From UBA4615 sp049422085 (GTDB lineage Bacteria; Pseudomonadota; Gammaproteobacteria; Burkholderiales; Burkholderiaceae_E), in assembly GCA_049422085.1 (NCBI GenBank), contig JBMSOD010000119.1, positions 1 to 9,180 of the forward strand: a stretch of 9,180 bases of DNA, given 5' to 3'. How positions within the stretch are numbered: the first letter of the stretch is position 1; the number at the start of each line of letters is the position of its first letter. A program made the position numbers and the translations under genes. Shown here piece after piece: positions 1-6,487 of this stretch. Under the pieces are notes generated by a model. That model searched no databases and was not told the origin of the DNA. It saw nothing but the letters and a program-made list of their open reading frames with translations.

Positions 1-20
1 CCCGCAAGACTTCTTGCGGG
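1..20. repeat. Perfect inverted repeat at window edge, inside the MFS gene
   Basis: CCCGCAAGA at 1-9 is the exact reverse complement of TCTTGCGGG at 12-20, with 2 bases between the arms (a realistic hairpin would be 8 bp with a 4-base loop). It lies within the open frame of the transporter. It may be chance in GC-rich coding DNA, and no function can be assigned. Confidence 0.5.
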
Positions 21-1095
21 TGCATTGACTGCACGCCATGGCCCGATCCGGGTCAGTCAGATGGCCTTGGGGGCGTGCATCGTCGGCCTGTTTGCAGCAG
101 CGCTGGCAGGCAAGATGACCGCCTCGCCTGAGTCACCCCCCGACAGCCTTGTCCTCTGGGCCATGCCTGGTCTGGCGATCGCGGCGCTGGCTATTGGCGC
201 CGGCTACGGCCTGCCCAATCCCAGCGCCTCCATGATCCTGGCGCGACACGCTCCACCGCATCGCCGAGGCCTCTTCTTTTCGATCAAGCAGACCGGCGTC
301 CCGATCGGTGTGGGGCTCGCTGGCCTCAGCATTCCAGCATTGCTGCTCTGGCTCGACTGGCCGGGTGTCCTGGTGGTACTGGCTGCTGGATGCGCTGTCC
401 TGCTGGTCCTGCTTCAGTTCACGCTGGGCCTGAATGCCATCGCCTCTGAACCGACCCCTGCCGGGGCCTCGAGTGTCGCAGGCAGGGCATTGGCTCCTCT
501 GGCCCGGATCTGGGCCCTGCCCGCCGTACGAAGGCTGGCCCTGGCATCGCTGGCCTATTCCATGACGCAGTTGTGTTTCGTCACGTTCCTGGTGTCCTAC
601 CTCAAGCTCGAGCACGGCATGACCCTTGCCGCGGCTGCTGGCGTCCTGTCAAGCGCACAGATCCTGAGTGTGCTGAGCCGGATCGGGTGGGGTCAGGTCG
701 CCGACAGCTGGGTGTCCCCCCTGCGGCTGCTTGGGCTCCTTGGATTGGCCATGGGCGGCTGTGCTGCAACCCTGGGACTGTTGCCGGTGGGTTCGCCCGC
801 GATCCTGGCCCTGCTGGCCGCGATGGCCTGCGCCGCGACCGCGATGGCCTGGAACGGCGTGTACTTTGCCGAACTGGCCCATCGGGTCCCGCCTGCCGAG
901 CTCGCCCAGGTCACTGCAGGAACGCAGTTCCTGACCTTTTTGGGTGCGATGGCAGGCCCCATGCTGTTTTCGGCCCTGGTCGGGCCAGTCGGCAGCCATG
1001 GCCGAACCTACGCCGTCCTGGCCGTCGTGCCCGCCCTCATCGGGGCCTGGCTGTTGCTGGCTGCTGCACGCGAGGCCCGAGGCCGGACAGTCTGA
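1..1095 (+). CDS. MFS transporter, 3' part (5' end outside window)
   Basis: This is an inner-membrane permease of the major facilitator superfamily that moves a small solute using a cation gradient; the substrate is unknown. The frame is open from base 1 through the TGA at 1093-1095. A TTG at 25 could be read as a start, but the residues before and after it (LLAG..LTARHGPIRV) look like the loop-2 region between helices 2 and 3 of an MFS protein, so the true start lies upstream. The visible 364 residues are dominated by hydrophobic, Ala/Leu/Gly-rich helices. Charged loops interrupt them, such as the RHAPPHRRG segment between helices 4 and 5 followed by FSIKQTGVPIG, and a basic loop of about 20-30 residues in the middle, near 'RRLALASLAYS'. 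The length fits a protein of about 400 residues missing its first helices. The gene converges on the NMO gene, so it belongs to a different transcript. Family call is firm; specificity is unknown. Confidence 0.85.
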   Translation, partial: PARLLAGALTARHGPIRVSQMALGACIVGLFAAALAGKMTASPESPPDSLVLWAMPGLAIAALAIGAGYGLPNPSASMILARHAPPHRRGLFFSIKQTGVPIGVGLAGLSIPALLLWLDWPGVLVVLAAGCAVLLVLLQFTLGLNAIASEPTPAGASSVAGRALAPLARIWALPAVRRLALASLAYSMTQLCFVTFLVSYLKLEHGMTLAAAAGVLSSAQILSVLSRIGWGQVADSWVSPLRLLGLLGLAMGGCAATLGLLPVGSPAILALLAAMACAATAMAWNGVYFAELAHRVPPAELAQVTAGTQFLTFLGAMAGPMLFSALVGPVGSHGRTYAVLAVVPALIGAWLLLAAAREARGRTV

Positions 1096-1101
1096 TCCGC
1101 T

Positions 1102-1132
1102 CCGATGAACCTGAACAGGACGGGTTCATCGG
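1102..1132. terminator. Hairpin between convergent genes, probable bidirectional transcript end
   Basis: CCGATGAACC (1102-1111) and GGTTCATCGG (1123-1132) form a perfect 10-bp stem. A T-G wobble (1112/1122) and a G-C pair (1113/1121) can extend it to 12 bp, leaving a 7-base loop. It sits 6 bases past the stop codon of the + strand transporter and 17 bases past the stop of the minus-strand NMO gene, where a shared terminator is expected. No T-rich tract follows on either strand, so it is not a textbook intrinsic terminator. It may protect mRNA 3' ends or act with Rho. Confidence 0.55.
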
Positions 1133-1149
1133 CACCGCGCTATCTGATT

Positions 1150-2265
1150 TCAGAGCCTTTTGAGGGCCTGCAGCGCTTGGCGTGACTCCTGAACCAGCTG
1201 GGCAAAGACCTGGTCGACCCGCTGACGCTCCCGGATCCAGGCAACGCCCTGACCAACCGCATAGTGCATCAGTGGTTCAACCTCATGATCCTCGATTGCA
1301 CCCAGCAGATCCCCCACCAGCATGTCCTGATAGGGCATGGCCAAGGGCCTGGGCGCATCCGGTGCGGCCCACTCCTCGCTCCACGCCGAGCGCAGCTGCC
1401 GGAAGGTCTTGCCACTCTCGGCCCGTGTGATCACGGTGTCCTCGCTGCCAGCGGCGATCAGCTTCTTCAGATGAAGCGGATGGATGTTGTATTCCTCGGT
1501 CGCAAGCCAGAGGCTTCCCGTCCAGACACCCTGGGCGCCGAGGGCCAGCGCTGCGGCCACATGGCGCCCTGTCATCACCCCGCCTGCCGCCAGGACGGGC
1601 ACACTGCCCGCAAGATCCACCACCTGCGGCACCAGTGAAAACGTGCCGATCGGCCCGGTATGTGCCGCCGAATCATGGCCCTGCGCGACGAGTACATCGG
1701 CGCCCGCGGTCAAAGCGCGACGGGCATGCTTGGGCGAGCCACACAGGGCGATGATTTTTTTGCCCTGACGCTTGCAGGCCTCGACAAAGTCGGCCGGGGC
1801 CCCGATGCCGCACGCCACCACCTGAACGTCCGACTCGAGCACCACCTTCATCTGCTCCCGTGCGATCTCGTTGGATCGAAGGAACCGGGTCCTCATGCCT
1901 TTGCGTTTGGGCGCGGGTACGCCGTACTTGTCATACAGACCCTTCACGAAGTCCACATGGCGCGCGGGCAGGTCGCGGGTCAGCGCGCCCGGATCATTGT
2001 CCTCGGGCATGCCCGGAGGCAGCACCAGATTGACACCAATCGGCGCCTTGCCCGCCAGCCGCCTGATCTCGGCCAGTTCGGTGGCGATCTCCTGCGGCGT
2101 GCGGCGGGTCGCGCCATAAACACCCAGGCCTCCCGAGCGTGAGACCGCAGCGACGGTCGGCACCGAATGGGTGAAGGCAAAGACCGGATGCGGGATCTCG
2201 AACAGGTCGCACACCCCGGTGTGCACGAAGGCGGGAATCGCGGTTGAACTCATGGCTTCGGACAT
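1150..2265 (-). CDS. Nitronate monooxygenase (2-nitropropane dioxygenase) family FMN protein
   Basis: A 371-residue TIM-barrel flavoprotein of the NMO family. Characterised members oxidise alkyl nitronates using FMN and O2; relatives include FabK-type enoyl reductases and other CoA-linked flavin enzymes. Visible family marks are an N-terminal barrel strand (PHPVFAFTHSVPTVAAVSRS, about 26-45), the 'VNLVLPP' strand (78-84), AQGHDSAAHTG (194-204, with His202 at the place of the family's active-site His), and the phosphate-binding AAGGVMTGRHVAAALALGAQ (226-245), followed by GVWTGS. The usual GG before the His is replaced by AA. The C-terminal 100 residues form a helical lid. The start ATG (2265-2263) is chosen because AGGAGA lies 5 bases upstream; a later in-frame ATG (residue 5) has no such site. 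It is transcribed divergently from the GntR gene, which suggests shared control. The family is clear; the true substrate is not, and given the CoA-pathway neighbours it may not be a nitronate. Confidence 0.85.
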   Translation of the reverse strand: MSEAMSSTAIPAFVHTGVCDLFEIPHPVFAFTHSVPTVAAVSRSGGLGVYGATRRTPQEIATELAEIRRLAGKAPIGVNLVLPPGMPEDNDPGALTRDLPARHVDFVKGLYDKYGVPAPKRKGMRTRFLRSNEIAREQMKVVLESDVQVVACGIGAPADFVEACKRQGKKIIALCGSPKHARRALTAGADVLVAQGHDSAAHTGPIGTFSLVPQVVDLAGSVPVLAAGGVMTGRHVAAALALGAQGVWTGSLWLATEEYNIHPLHLKKLIAAGSEDTVITRAESGKTFRQLRSAWSEEWAAPDAPRPLAMPYQDMLVGDLLGAIEDHEVEPLMHYAVGQGVAWIRERQRVDQVFAQLVQESRQALQALKRL

Positions 2266-2270
2266 CCATG

Positions 2271-2276
2271 TCTCCT
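2271..2276 (-). promoter_or_regulatory. Ribosome binding site of the NMO-family gene
   Basis: On the minus strand the sequence reads AGGAGA, then CATGG, then the ATG start. The 5-base spacing decides the start. An overlapping out-of-frame ATG in the spacer (2269-2267) is not used because it is too close. Confidence 0.75.
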
Positions 2277-2331
2277 GATGGGTGGTCTTTGACGGTCATC
2301 CGGTGTCGGTGGCTGACGACCGGGACCTTGA

Positions 2332-2345
2332 CCTATCATAATAGG
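2332..2345. promoter_or_regulatory. Palindromic candidate operator (CCTAT-CATA-ATAGG)
   Basis: CCTAT (2332-2336) and ATAGG (2341-2345) are exact inverted repeats around CATA. The site is AT-rich in a GC-rich region, overlaps the candidate -10 elements of both divergent promoters, and ends 4 bases before the GntR start codon. GntR-family dimers bind short palindromes and often repress their own genes, so autoregulation plus control of the NMO gene is the natural reading. No second exact copy is seen in front of the hydratase gene. Confidence 0.55.
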
Positions 2346-2349
2346 CTAG

Positions 2350-3117
2350 ATGATCAACTCTCAGGATCCGCCGAGTGCCGAGAGCTCGGCCAACATTGCC
2401 CGTGCCGGCGCGCCTCGTCTTTTTGAACAGGTGCGTGACACCCTGCGCAATGAAATCCTGCGCGGGACCTGGCACGCCGGAAGCAGGCTTCCCTCCGAAT
2501 CGGAGTTGATCGGACGATTCCGGGTCAGCCGGATCACCGTACGTCAGGCCATGAGCGAGTTGCAGGCCCAAGGCCTGATCCAGACCGTCAACGGAAAGGG
2601 CTCATTCGTGGCCCGACCCGACCGTGGCGTTGCGCAATCCCCGCTGGTGGGCGTCCTTGAAGCCATGCGCAAACGCGGCTTCGATGCGCGCGGCGAACTG
2701 GTGTCCTGCAAGCCAAGGCCTGCACCGGCCTGGGTTGCAGGCGAGCTTCGCATTGCCAAGGGCACGGCGACAGGGGCACTGACCGTTCGCAGGAGGTGTG
2801 ATGACCAGCCCTTTGCAATCGGGACCACCTGGGGCCCACCGGCGTTTTGCGACGCGATTGCCCGTTGCAACCTGGTCGAGCACGATGTCGCTGCCGTGAT
2901 TGCCGGAGAACTCGGCATCCGCACCGCGCGTACCCGCGTACGCGTCTGTGCCGAGACGGCCAGTGCGCGAATTGCGCGCAGCCTGGGCTGCGAGGCCGGG
3001 CGTGCCTTGCTGGTGGTCTACACCACGAGCTTTGACTTCGAGGGCCAGCCCACCAGTTGCGCCATCACGCACGGCTTGCCCGAATGGATGGATTACCGCG
3101 TGACCTTGCGAGGATAA
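2350..3117 (+). CDS. GntR family transcriptional regulator, HutC type (UTRA ligand domain)
   Basis: A 255-residue cytoplasmic DNA-binding regulator, likely a dimer that releases or alters DNA binding when a small effector binds. The N-terminal winged helix-turn-helix spans about residues 23-90. It contains the GntR signature: LFEQVRDTLRNEI, then LPSESELIGRFRVSRITVRQ (recognition helix near 57-68), then the wing with LIQTVNGKGSFV. The rest (about 98-250) matches a UTRA domain, ending with the typical pattern in which a first-strand 'LLVVYTTSFDFEGQP' segment is followed by a strand carrying the final Y-R residues. The effector is probably an acyl-CoA or acid of the neighbouring pathway; this is inference. 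The ATG at 2350 has only a poor AGG upstream, and the predicted transcript start falls on the ATG, so the mRNA may be leaderless. No alternative ATG precedes the HTH. The gene lies just upstream of the enzyme cluster, same direction, 64 bp away. Confidence 0.9.
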   Translation: MINSQDPPSAESSANIARAGAPRLFEQVRDTLRNEILRGTWHAGSRLPSESELIGRFRVSRITVRQAMSELQAQGLIQTVNGKGSFVARPDRGVAQSPLVGVLEAMRKRGFDARGELVSCKPRPAPAWVAGELRIAKGTATGALTVRRRCDDQPFAIGTTWGPPAFCDAIARCNLVEHDVAAVIAGELGIRTARTRVRVCAETASARIARSLGCEAGRALLVVYTTSFDFEGQPTSCAITHGLPEWMDYRVTLRG

Positions 3118-3137
3118 AAGCGCCGTACATTCGAACA

Positions 3138-3153
3138 ATGACAAGCATGACAA
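3138..3153. repeat. Short direct repeat in the regulator-hydratase gap
   Basis: ATGACAA occurs at 3138-3144 and again at 3147-3153 (9-base period) within the AT-rich 64-bp gap (3118-3181) between the GntR gene and the hydratase gene. It could be a binding site for an activator or repressor of the operon, but the gap has no convincing sigma-70 promoter. Transcription may instead read through from the regulator gene. Confidence 0.3.
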
Positions 3154-3169
3154 TCAAAAAATAAAAACC

Positions 3170-3174
3170 AGGAG
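3170..3174 (+). promoter_or_regulatory. Ribosome binding site of the enoyl-CoA hydratase gene
   Basis: AGGAG lies 7 bases before the ATG at 3182. This supports ATG 3182 over the TTG directly upstream at 3179, which would be only 4 bases from it. Confidence 0.7.
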
Positions 3175-3181
3175 ATCCTTG

Positions 3182-3970
3182 ATGAGTACCCCAGGCGCGA
3201 CCCCACCTGATCTCGCACGATCTGATCCCGATACACCCGCCGTCCTGTTGCGGCGGCATGAGGGCTGGGCTGAAATCGTCTTCAACCGCCCCCAGCGCAA
3301 GAACGCGATCCATGGCCCGTTTGCCCAGGCCTTTCTCAAGGCTCTGACCGACGCTGAAGAAGACGACAGCCTGCGTGTCCTGCTGCTGCGAGGCGAGGGC
3401 GGCACCTTCTGCTCGGGCCTCGATCTGCAGGAATTCAATGCCGACCCCAAGCCCGCCTGGGTGGCCGACTTCGGAACGATCTGGCGCAAGGCGCATGTGG
3501 CGCTGGCCAGCACCCGCAAGATCGTTCTGGTGGCCCTTGAGCGCTATGCAATCAATGGAGGCGCTGCGCTGGCGATCGCAGGCGATGTCGTGATCGCTGG
3601 CCAATCAGCCCAGCTTCAGGTGGCCGAGATCCGCCTGGGCATGGCAGCGCCCAACAACCTGGCCTGGATTCTCATGCGCCACTCCGAGGCTGTGGCGGCG
3701 CGCCTGGCCCTGATGGGAGACCGCATCCCGGCCACCGAACTGCTGCGCCTGGGCGTGGCCACCGAGGTGGTGCCCGATGACCAGGTGATCCACCGTTGTA
3801 CGACGCTCGCGCAGGAGATGGCGCAGTGGCCTGCCAAGGGCGTGGCCGCAATCAAGCCAGCCATTCGCAGGGGCAGTCTGGGCATGAGTGTCGAAGACTG
3901 GTTCAACTCATTCGCCGTGGCCTCGCCTCCCAACCCACCCCGTCTCGCCGAATCAAGGAGTCAGCCATGA
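3182..3970 (+). CDS. Enoyl-CoA hydratase/isomerase (crotonase family)
   Basis: A 262-residue cytoplasmic crotonase-fold enzyme acting on an acyl-CoA thioester, typically adding water to a 2-enoyl-CoA or shifting its double bond. The oxyanion-hole segments are visible: FCSGLDL (76-82) and YAINGGAALAIAGDVVIAG (122-140). The next block, AQLQVAEIRLGMAAPNN (143-159), supplies Glu149, at the place of rat hydratase Glu164. The other catalytic Glu of classical hydratases (Glu144) is Ala129 here. The enzyme may therefore be an isomerase or a specialised hydratase/lyase rather than a standard short-chain hydratase. The C-terminal helical region (about 200-262) is normal in length. The start follows AGGAG. 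The stop overlaps the next gene's start as ATGA, showing translational coupling to the first acyl-CoA dehydrogenase. Confidence 0.88.
   Translation: MSTPGATPPDLARSDPDTPAVLLRRHEGWAEIVFNRPQRKNAIHGPFAQAFLKALTDAEEDDSLRVLLLRGEGGTFCSGLDLQEFNADPKPAWVADFGTIWRKAHVALASTRKIVLVALERYAINGGAALAIAGDVVIAGQSAQLQVAEIRLGMAAPNNLAWILMRHSEAVAARLALMGDRIPATELLRLGVATEVVPDDQVIHRCTTLAQEMAQWPAKGVAAIKPAIRRGSLGMSVEDWFNSFAVASPPNPPRLAESRSQP
3955..3960 (+). promoter_or_regulatory. Ribosome binding site of the first acyl-CoA dehydrogenase gene
   Basis: AAGGAG followed by 6 bases and ATG at 3967. It lies inside the end of the hydratase gene. It fixes the dehydrogenase start and argues against a longer open frame that reaches back to 3796. 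Confidence 0.8.
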
Positions 3971-5193
3971 CCACAGTCGCCTCAAAGAACCAGTCCGAAC
4001 GTGCGGGCAACAGCGCAGCGGGTCACCGGGCGAGTCTGCCCCCCCACGAACTCGACGCCCTGTGCGCCCGGGTACGCCGGTTCATTGACGAGGAATGCAT
4101 TCCGCGCGAGGACTACAGCAAAGCCCATGACATCGACTGGCTCGACCAGATCACCAAGGAGTTGCGCCCCAAAGCCGAAGCGCTGGGCCTGCGGGCGCCG
4201 CAGTTGCCGCCCGAGGTCGGCGGCCTGGGCCTGAACTGGCAGGATTGTGCCCGGGTTTTCGAAGTGTGCGGACGCAGCTTTCTGGGCGCCAATGCCATGG
4301 GCTGCGCGGCACCGGATCAGCCCAATATCGAAACCCTGCATGTGCTCGGTACACCGCAGCAAAAAGACCGCTGGCTCGGCCCCCTGATGCGCGGCGAGAT
4401 CCGCTCAGCCTTTGCCATGACCGAACCCGCACCCGGGGTGGGCTCTGATCCGCGCATGCTGAGCACGCGTGCAGAACGCGACGGCGATGGCTGGATCATC
4501 AACGGCCACAAGTGGTTCAGCTCCGGCGCCGTTGGCGCCGCCTTCGCGCTGGTGGTCACGCGCACGACCGAGGGCGCGAGCTGGTTCATTGTCGAGACCT
4601 CCAATCCCGGCATGAACATCGTGCGCGCGGTGCCCTCGATCGATCCCTTTTCCAACGGCGGTCATGCCGAGATCAAGTTTGAAAACTGCCGGGTAACGGC
4701 CGATGCCCTGATCGGCGAGGTAGGACGCGGCTTTGACTATGCCCAGCTGCGCCTGGAGGGCGCACGATTGTTCCATTGCATGCGGGGCATCGGGCTGGCC
4801 GAACGCGCGATCGAATTCGCCCAGGACTACGCACTGCGCCGAGACTCTTTCGGCGCCAAACTGTCAGAGCATCAGCAGATCCAGGCGATGGTGGCCGATT
4901 CGCATATCGATCTGTATGCCAGCCGTGTCATGACGGCGGATGTGGCCCGCAGACTCGATGCCGGCGAGTCGATCCGGCACCACTCCTCAATGGCCAAGGT
5001 ATTTGTCAGCGAAGCCCTGAACCGGGTGGCCGATCGCGCCGCACAGATCTGCGGCGCGGTGGGCATGTGCGAAGACCAGCCGCTCGCGCTCATCATGCGA
5101 CGCCTGAGGCCCTTCCGTATCTATGACGGCGCCTCCGAAGTCCACCGCGCGGCCATCGGCAAGCGCATCTTTCACCGCGGAGCCCAGAAATGA
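3967..5193 (+). CDS. Acyl-CoA dehydrogenase, ACAD10/11-like
   Basis: A 408-residue FAD enzyme of the acyl-CoA dehydrogenase family that introduces a 2,3-double bond into an acyl-CoA and passes electrons to ETF. Visible order: N-terminal helical domain (about 30-145), then FAMTEPAPGVGSD (149-161) and the WIINGHKWFSSGA strand region (176-188) that hold FAD and substrate. The helix-rich C-terminal domain runs from about 255 and includes RRDSFG (291-296) and QICGAVGM (360-367). The segment LRLEGARLFHCMRGIGLAER (261-280) resembles the clade of human ACAD10/ACAD11 and their bacterial relatives, without any kinase domain. At the MCAD catalytic Glu position the sequence is IYDGASEV, giving Asp387; I recall Asp as usual for this clade. 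The isovaleryl-type alternative Glu position is Ala266. The start follows AAGGAG and overlaps the hydratase stop (ATGA). It is the first of three consecutive dehydrogenases. Confidence 0.9.
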   Translation: MTTVASKNQSERAGNSAAGHRASLPPHELDALCARVRRFIDEECIPREDYSKAHDIDWLDQITKELRPKAEALGLRAPQLPPEVGGLGLNWQDCARVFEVCGRSFLGANAMGCAAPDQPNIETLHVLGTPQQKDRWLGPLMRGEIRSAFAMTEPAPGVGSDPRMLSTRAERDGDGWIINGHKWFSSGAVGAAFALVVTRTTEGASWFIVETSNPGMNIVRAVPSIDPFSNGGHAEIKFENCRVTADALIGEVGRGFDYAQLRLEGARLFHCMRGIGLAERAIEFAQDYALRRDSFGAKLSEHQQIQAMVADSHIDLYASRVMTADVARRLDAGESIRHHSSMAKVFVSEALNRVADRAAQICGAVGMCEDQPLALIMRRLRPFRIYDGASEVHRAAIGKRIFHRGAQK

Positions 5194-6443
5194 ATTCGAG
5201 TATGCAAGCCGCGCAGGGCCTGAGCGAACGCGAACAGGAGGCCGAATCCTTCCGACAGGAGATCCGCGCCTTCGTGCGCGATCACATTCCGGCAGTGGTG
5301 CGCGAAAAGTCTCGCCTGGGGGTGGCCGTCAGCGCTGCAGAAGAGCAGTCCTGGCTGCAGGTGCTGATCGAGCGGGGCTGGCTGGTGCCTCACTGGCCGG
5401 TGCAGTGGGGCGGCACCGGCTGGCCGGCCTGGAAACGCGCGATCTTTCATGACGAACTCGTGCTTGGGCATGCTCCCGAGGTCAACGGCATCACCTTCGA
5501 CATGGTGGGTCCGCTCCTCGCACGCTTCGGCAGCGATGCGCAAAAGCAGCGCTTCCTGCCCGCGATCACCTCGCTCGAGCATCGCTGGTGCCAGGGCTAT
5601 TCCGAACCCGAGTCGGGCTCGGATCTGGCCTCGCTGAGGACACGCGCCATCCTCGAGACCGATCCCGATGGCTCGCAGCACTATGTGGTCAACGGCAGCA
5701 AGATCTGGACCTCAGGCGCGCATCGCGCCAACTGGATCTTCACCCTGGTGCGTACGGATGTGAGTGCCAAGCCCCAGGAAGGCATCAGCGTGCTGCTGAT
5801 CGAGATGAACTCGCCCGGAGTCAGCCTGCGGCCGATCGTGGGCATTCATGGCTGGCATCTGTTCAACCAGGTCTTCTTCGACAATGTTCGCGTGCCTGTA
5901 GAGCACAGAGTGGGCGAGGAGAACAAGGGCTGGACCCTGGCCAAGTCACTGCTCGAGTTCGAGCGGCTTGGTCTGGCCCGGGTTGCCGAGAACCGACGCC
6001 GCCTGGCCAAGGTGCGTGATCTCGGCGAGACCGTGCGTGAAGCAGGTATGCCGCTCTTCGAGCGGCCCTGGTTCAGCCGCCGCTTTCACGAGCTTGAGGT
6101 CAGGCTGGAAACCCTGGCGGCCACGGTGCTGCGCTTTCGCACGAAAGCCGAAGCCGGCGAGCGCCTGGGACCCGAGACCGGCATGCTCAAGCTGGTGGGC
6201 AGTCAACTCATCCAGGACATCGAAAACCTCGCGGTTGATGCACTGGGGCCTCAGACCCTGGCCTTTGATACCCAGGCGCTTCATGAATTGCCCGACCCTG
6301 AAGCCCCTGCGGCCGTGATCGACCGGCATCCCTATGCGGCAGCGGCCTCCTCGAGGCGATTCATGACCCGGGGTTTCACGATCGCCGGAGGCAGCAGCGA
6401 GGTCCAGCATGAACTGCTGGCCAAGCAGGTCCTGGGCCTCTGA
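5190..6443 (+). CDS. Acyl-CoA dehydrogenase, probable catalytic (large) subunit, PimC-like
   Basis: A 417-residue flavoprotein of the acyl-CoA dehydrogenase family. It resembles the large subunits of two-component enzymes such as pimeloyl-CoA dehydrogenase (PimC) and heteromeric FadE enzymes of steroid breakdown. Visible blocks: LVPHWPVQWGGTGWP (65-79), WCQGYSEPESGSDLASLRTR (133-152) for FAD and substrate, VVNGSKIWTSGAHRANWIF (166-184), and FTIAGGSSEVQ (396-406). The MCAD catalytic position is non-acidic in IAGGSSEV, but Glu258 in LLEFERLG aligns with the alternative catalytic Glu of isovaleryl-CoA dehydrogenase. This supports an active subunit. The start ATG overlaps the previous stop as ATGA, with a GGAG about 8 bases upstream; the ATG at codon 5 is an alternative. 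The following gene encodes the likely partner. The substrate is unknown; branched, cyclic or dicarboxylic acyl-CoAs are typical for the group. Confidence 0.88.
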   Translation: MNSSMQAAQGLSEREQEAESFRQEIRAFVRDHIPAVVREKSRLGVAVSAAEEQSWLQVLIERGWLVPHWPVQWGGTGWPAWKRAIFHDELVLGHAPEVNGITFDMVGPLLARFGSDAQKQRFLPAITSLEHRWCQGYSEPESGSDLASLRTRAILETDPDGSQHYVVNGSKIWTSGAHRANWIFTLVRTDVSAKPQEGISVLLIEMNSPGVSLRPIVGIHGWHLFNQVFFDNVRVPVEHRVGEENKGWTLAKSLLEFERLGLARVAENRRRLAKVRDLGETVREAGMPLFERPWFSRRFHELEVRLETLAATVLRFRTKAEAGERLGPETGMLKLVGSQLIQDIENLAVDALGPQTLAFDTQALHELPDPEAPAAVIDRHPYAAAASSRRFMTRGFTIAGGSSEVQHELLAKQVLGL

Positions 6444-6487
6444 GGCCTGACCTTCCTCCGCACCACCTTCTTTCCTGATGATCCACG

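Larger units (their letters stand above)
2266..2349. promoter_or_regulatory. Divergent promoter region for the NMO-family and GntR genes
   Basis: This 84-bp gap separates the two divergent genes. On the + strand CTGACG (2313-2318) and CATAAT (2337-2342) are separated by 18 bp. They would start transcription at about 2349-2350, at the A of the regulator's ATG. On the minus strand CTGAGA (2364-2359, just inside the regulator's coding sequence) and TATGAT (2340-2335) are also 18 bp apart and would give the NMO transcript a leader of about 60 bases. The -35 matches are weak (4 of 6) and the -10 matches better (5 of 6). This is inferred by eye from sigma-70 consensus. Confidence 0.45.

Noticed and set aside
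573..1163. Alternative-frame + strand open frame overlapping the end of the MFS gene
   Set aside because: It is Arg/Pro/Cys-rich and overlaps a recognisable transmembrane protein; it is a frame shadow rather than a gene or a frameshifted part.
1660..2142. + strand open frame opposite the NMO gene
   Set aside because: It has no recognisable motif and is covered by a minus-strand gene with a complete family signature and ribosome site.
3179..3181. TTG start for the hydratase one codon before the ATG
   Set aside because: It would add a single residue and sit too close to AGGAG; the ATG at 3182 has normal spacing.
3796..3966. N-terminal extension of the first dehydrogenase into the hydratase gene
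   Set aside because: The extra 57 codons lie in the hydratase coding region in another frame and match no dehydrogenase element. AAGGAG before ATG 3967 gives a better start.
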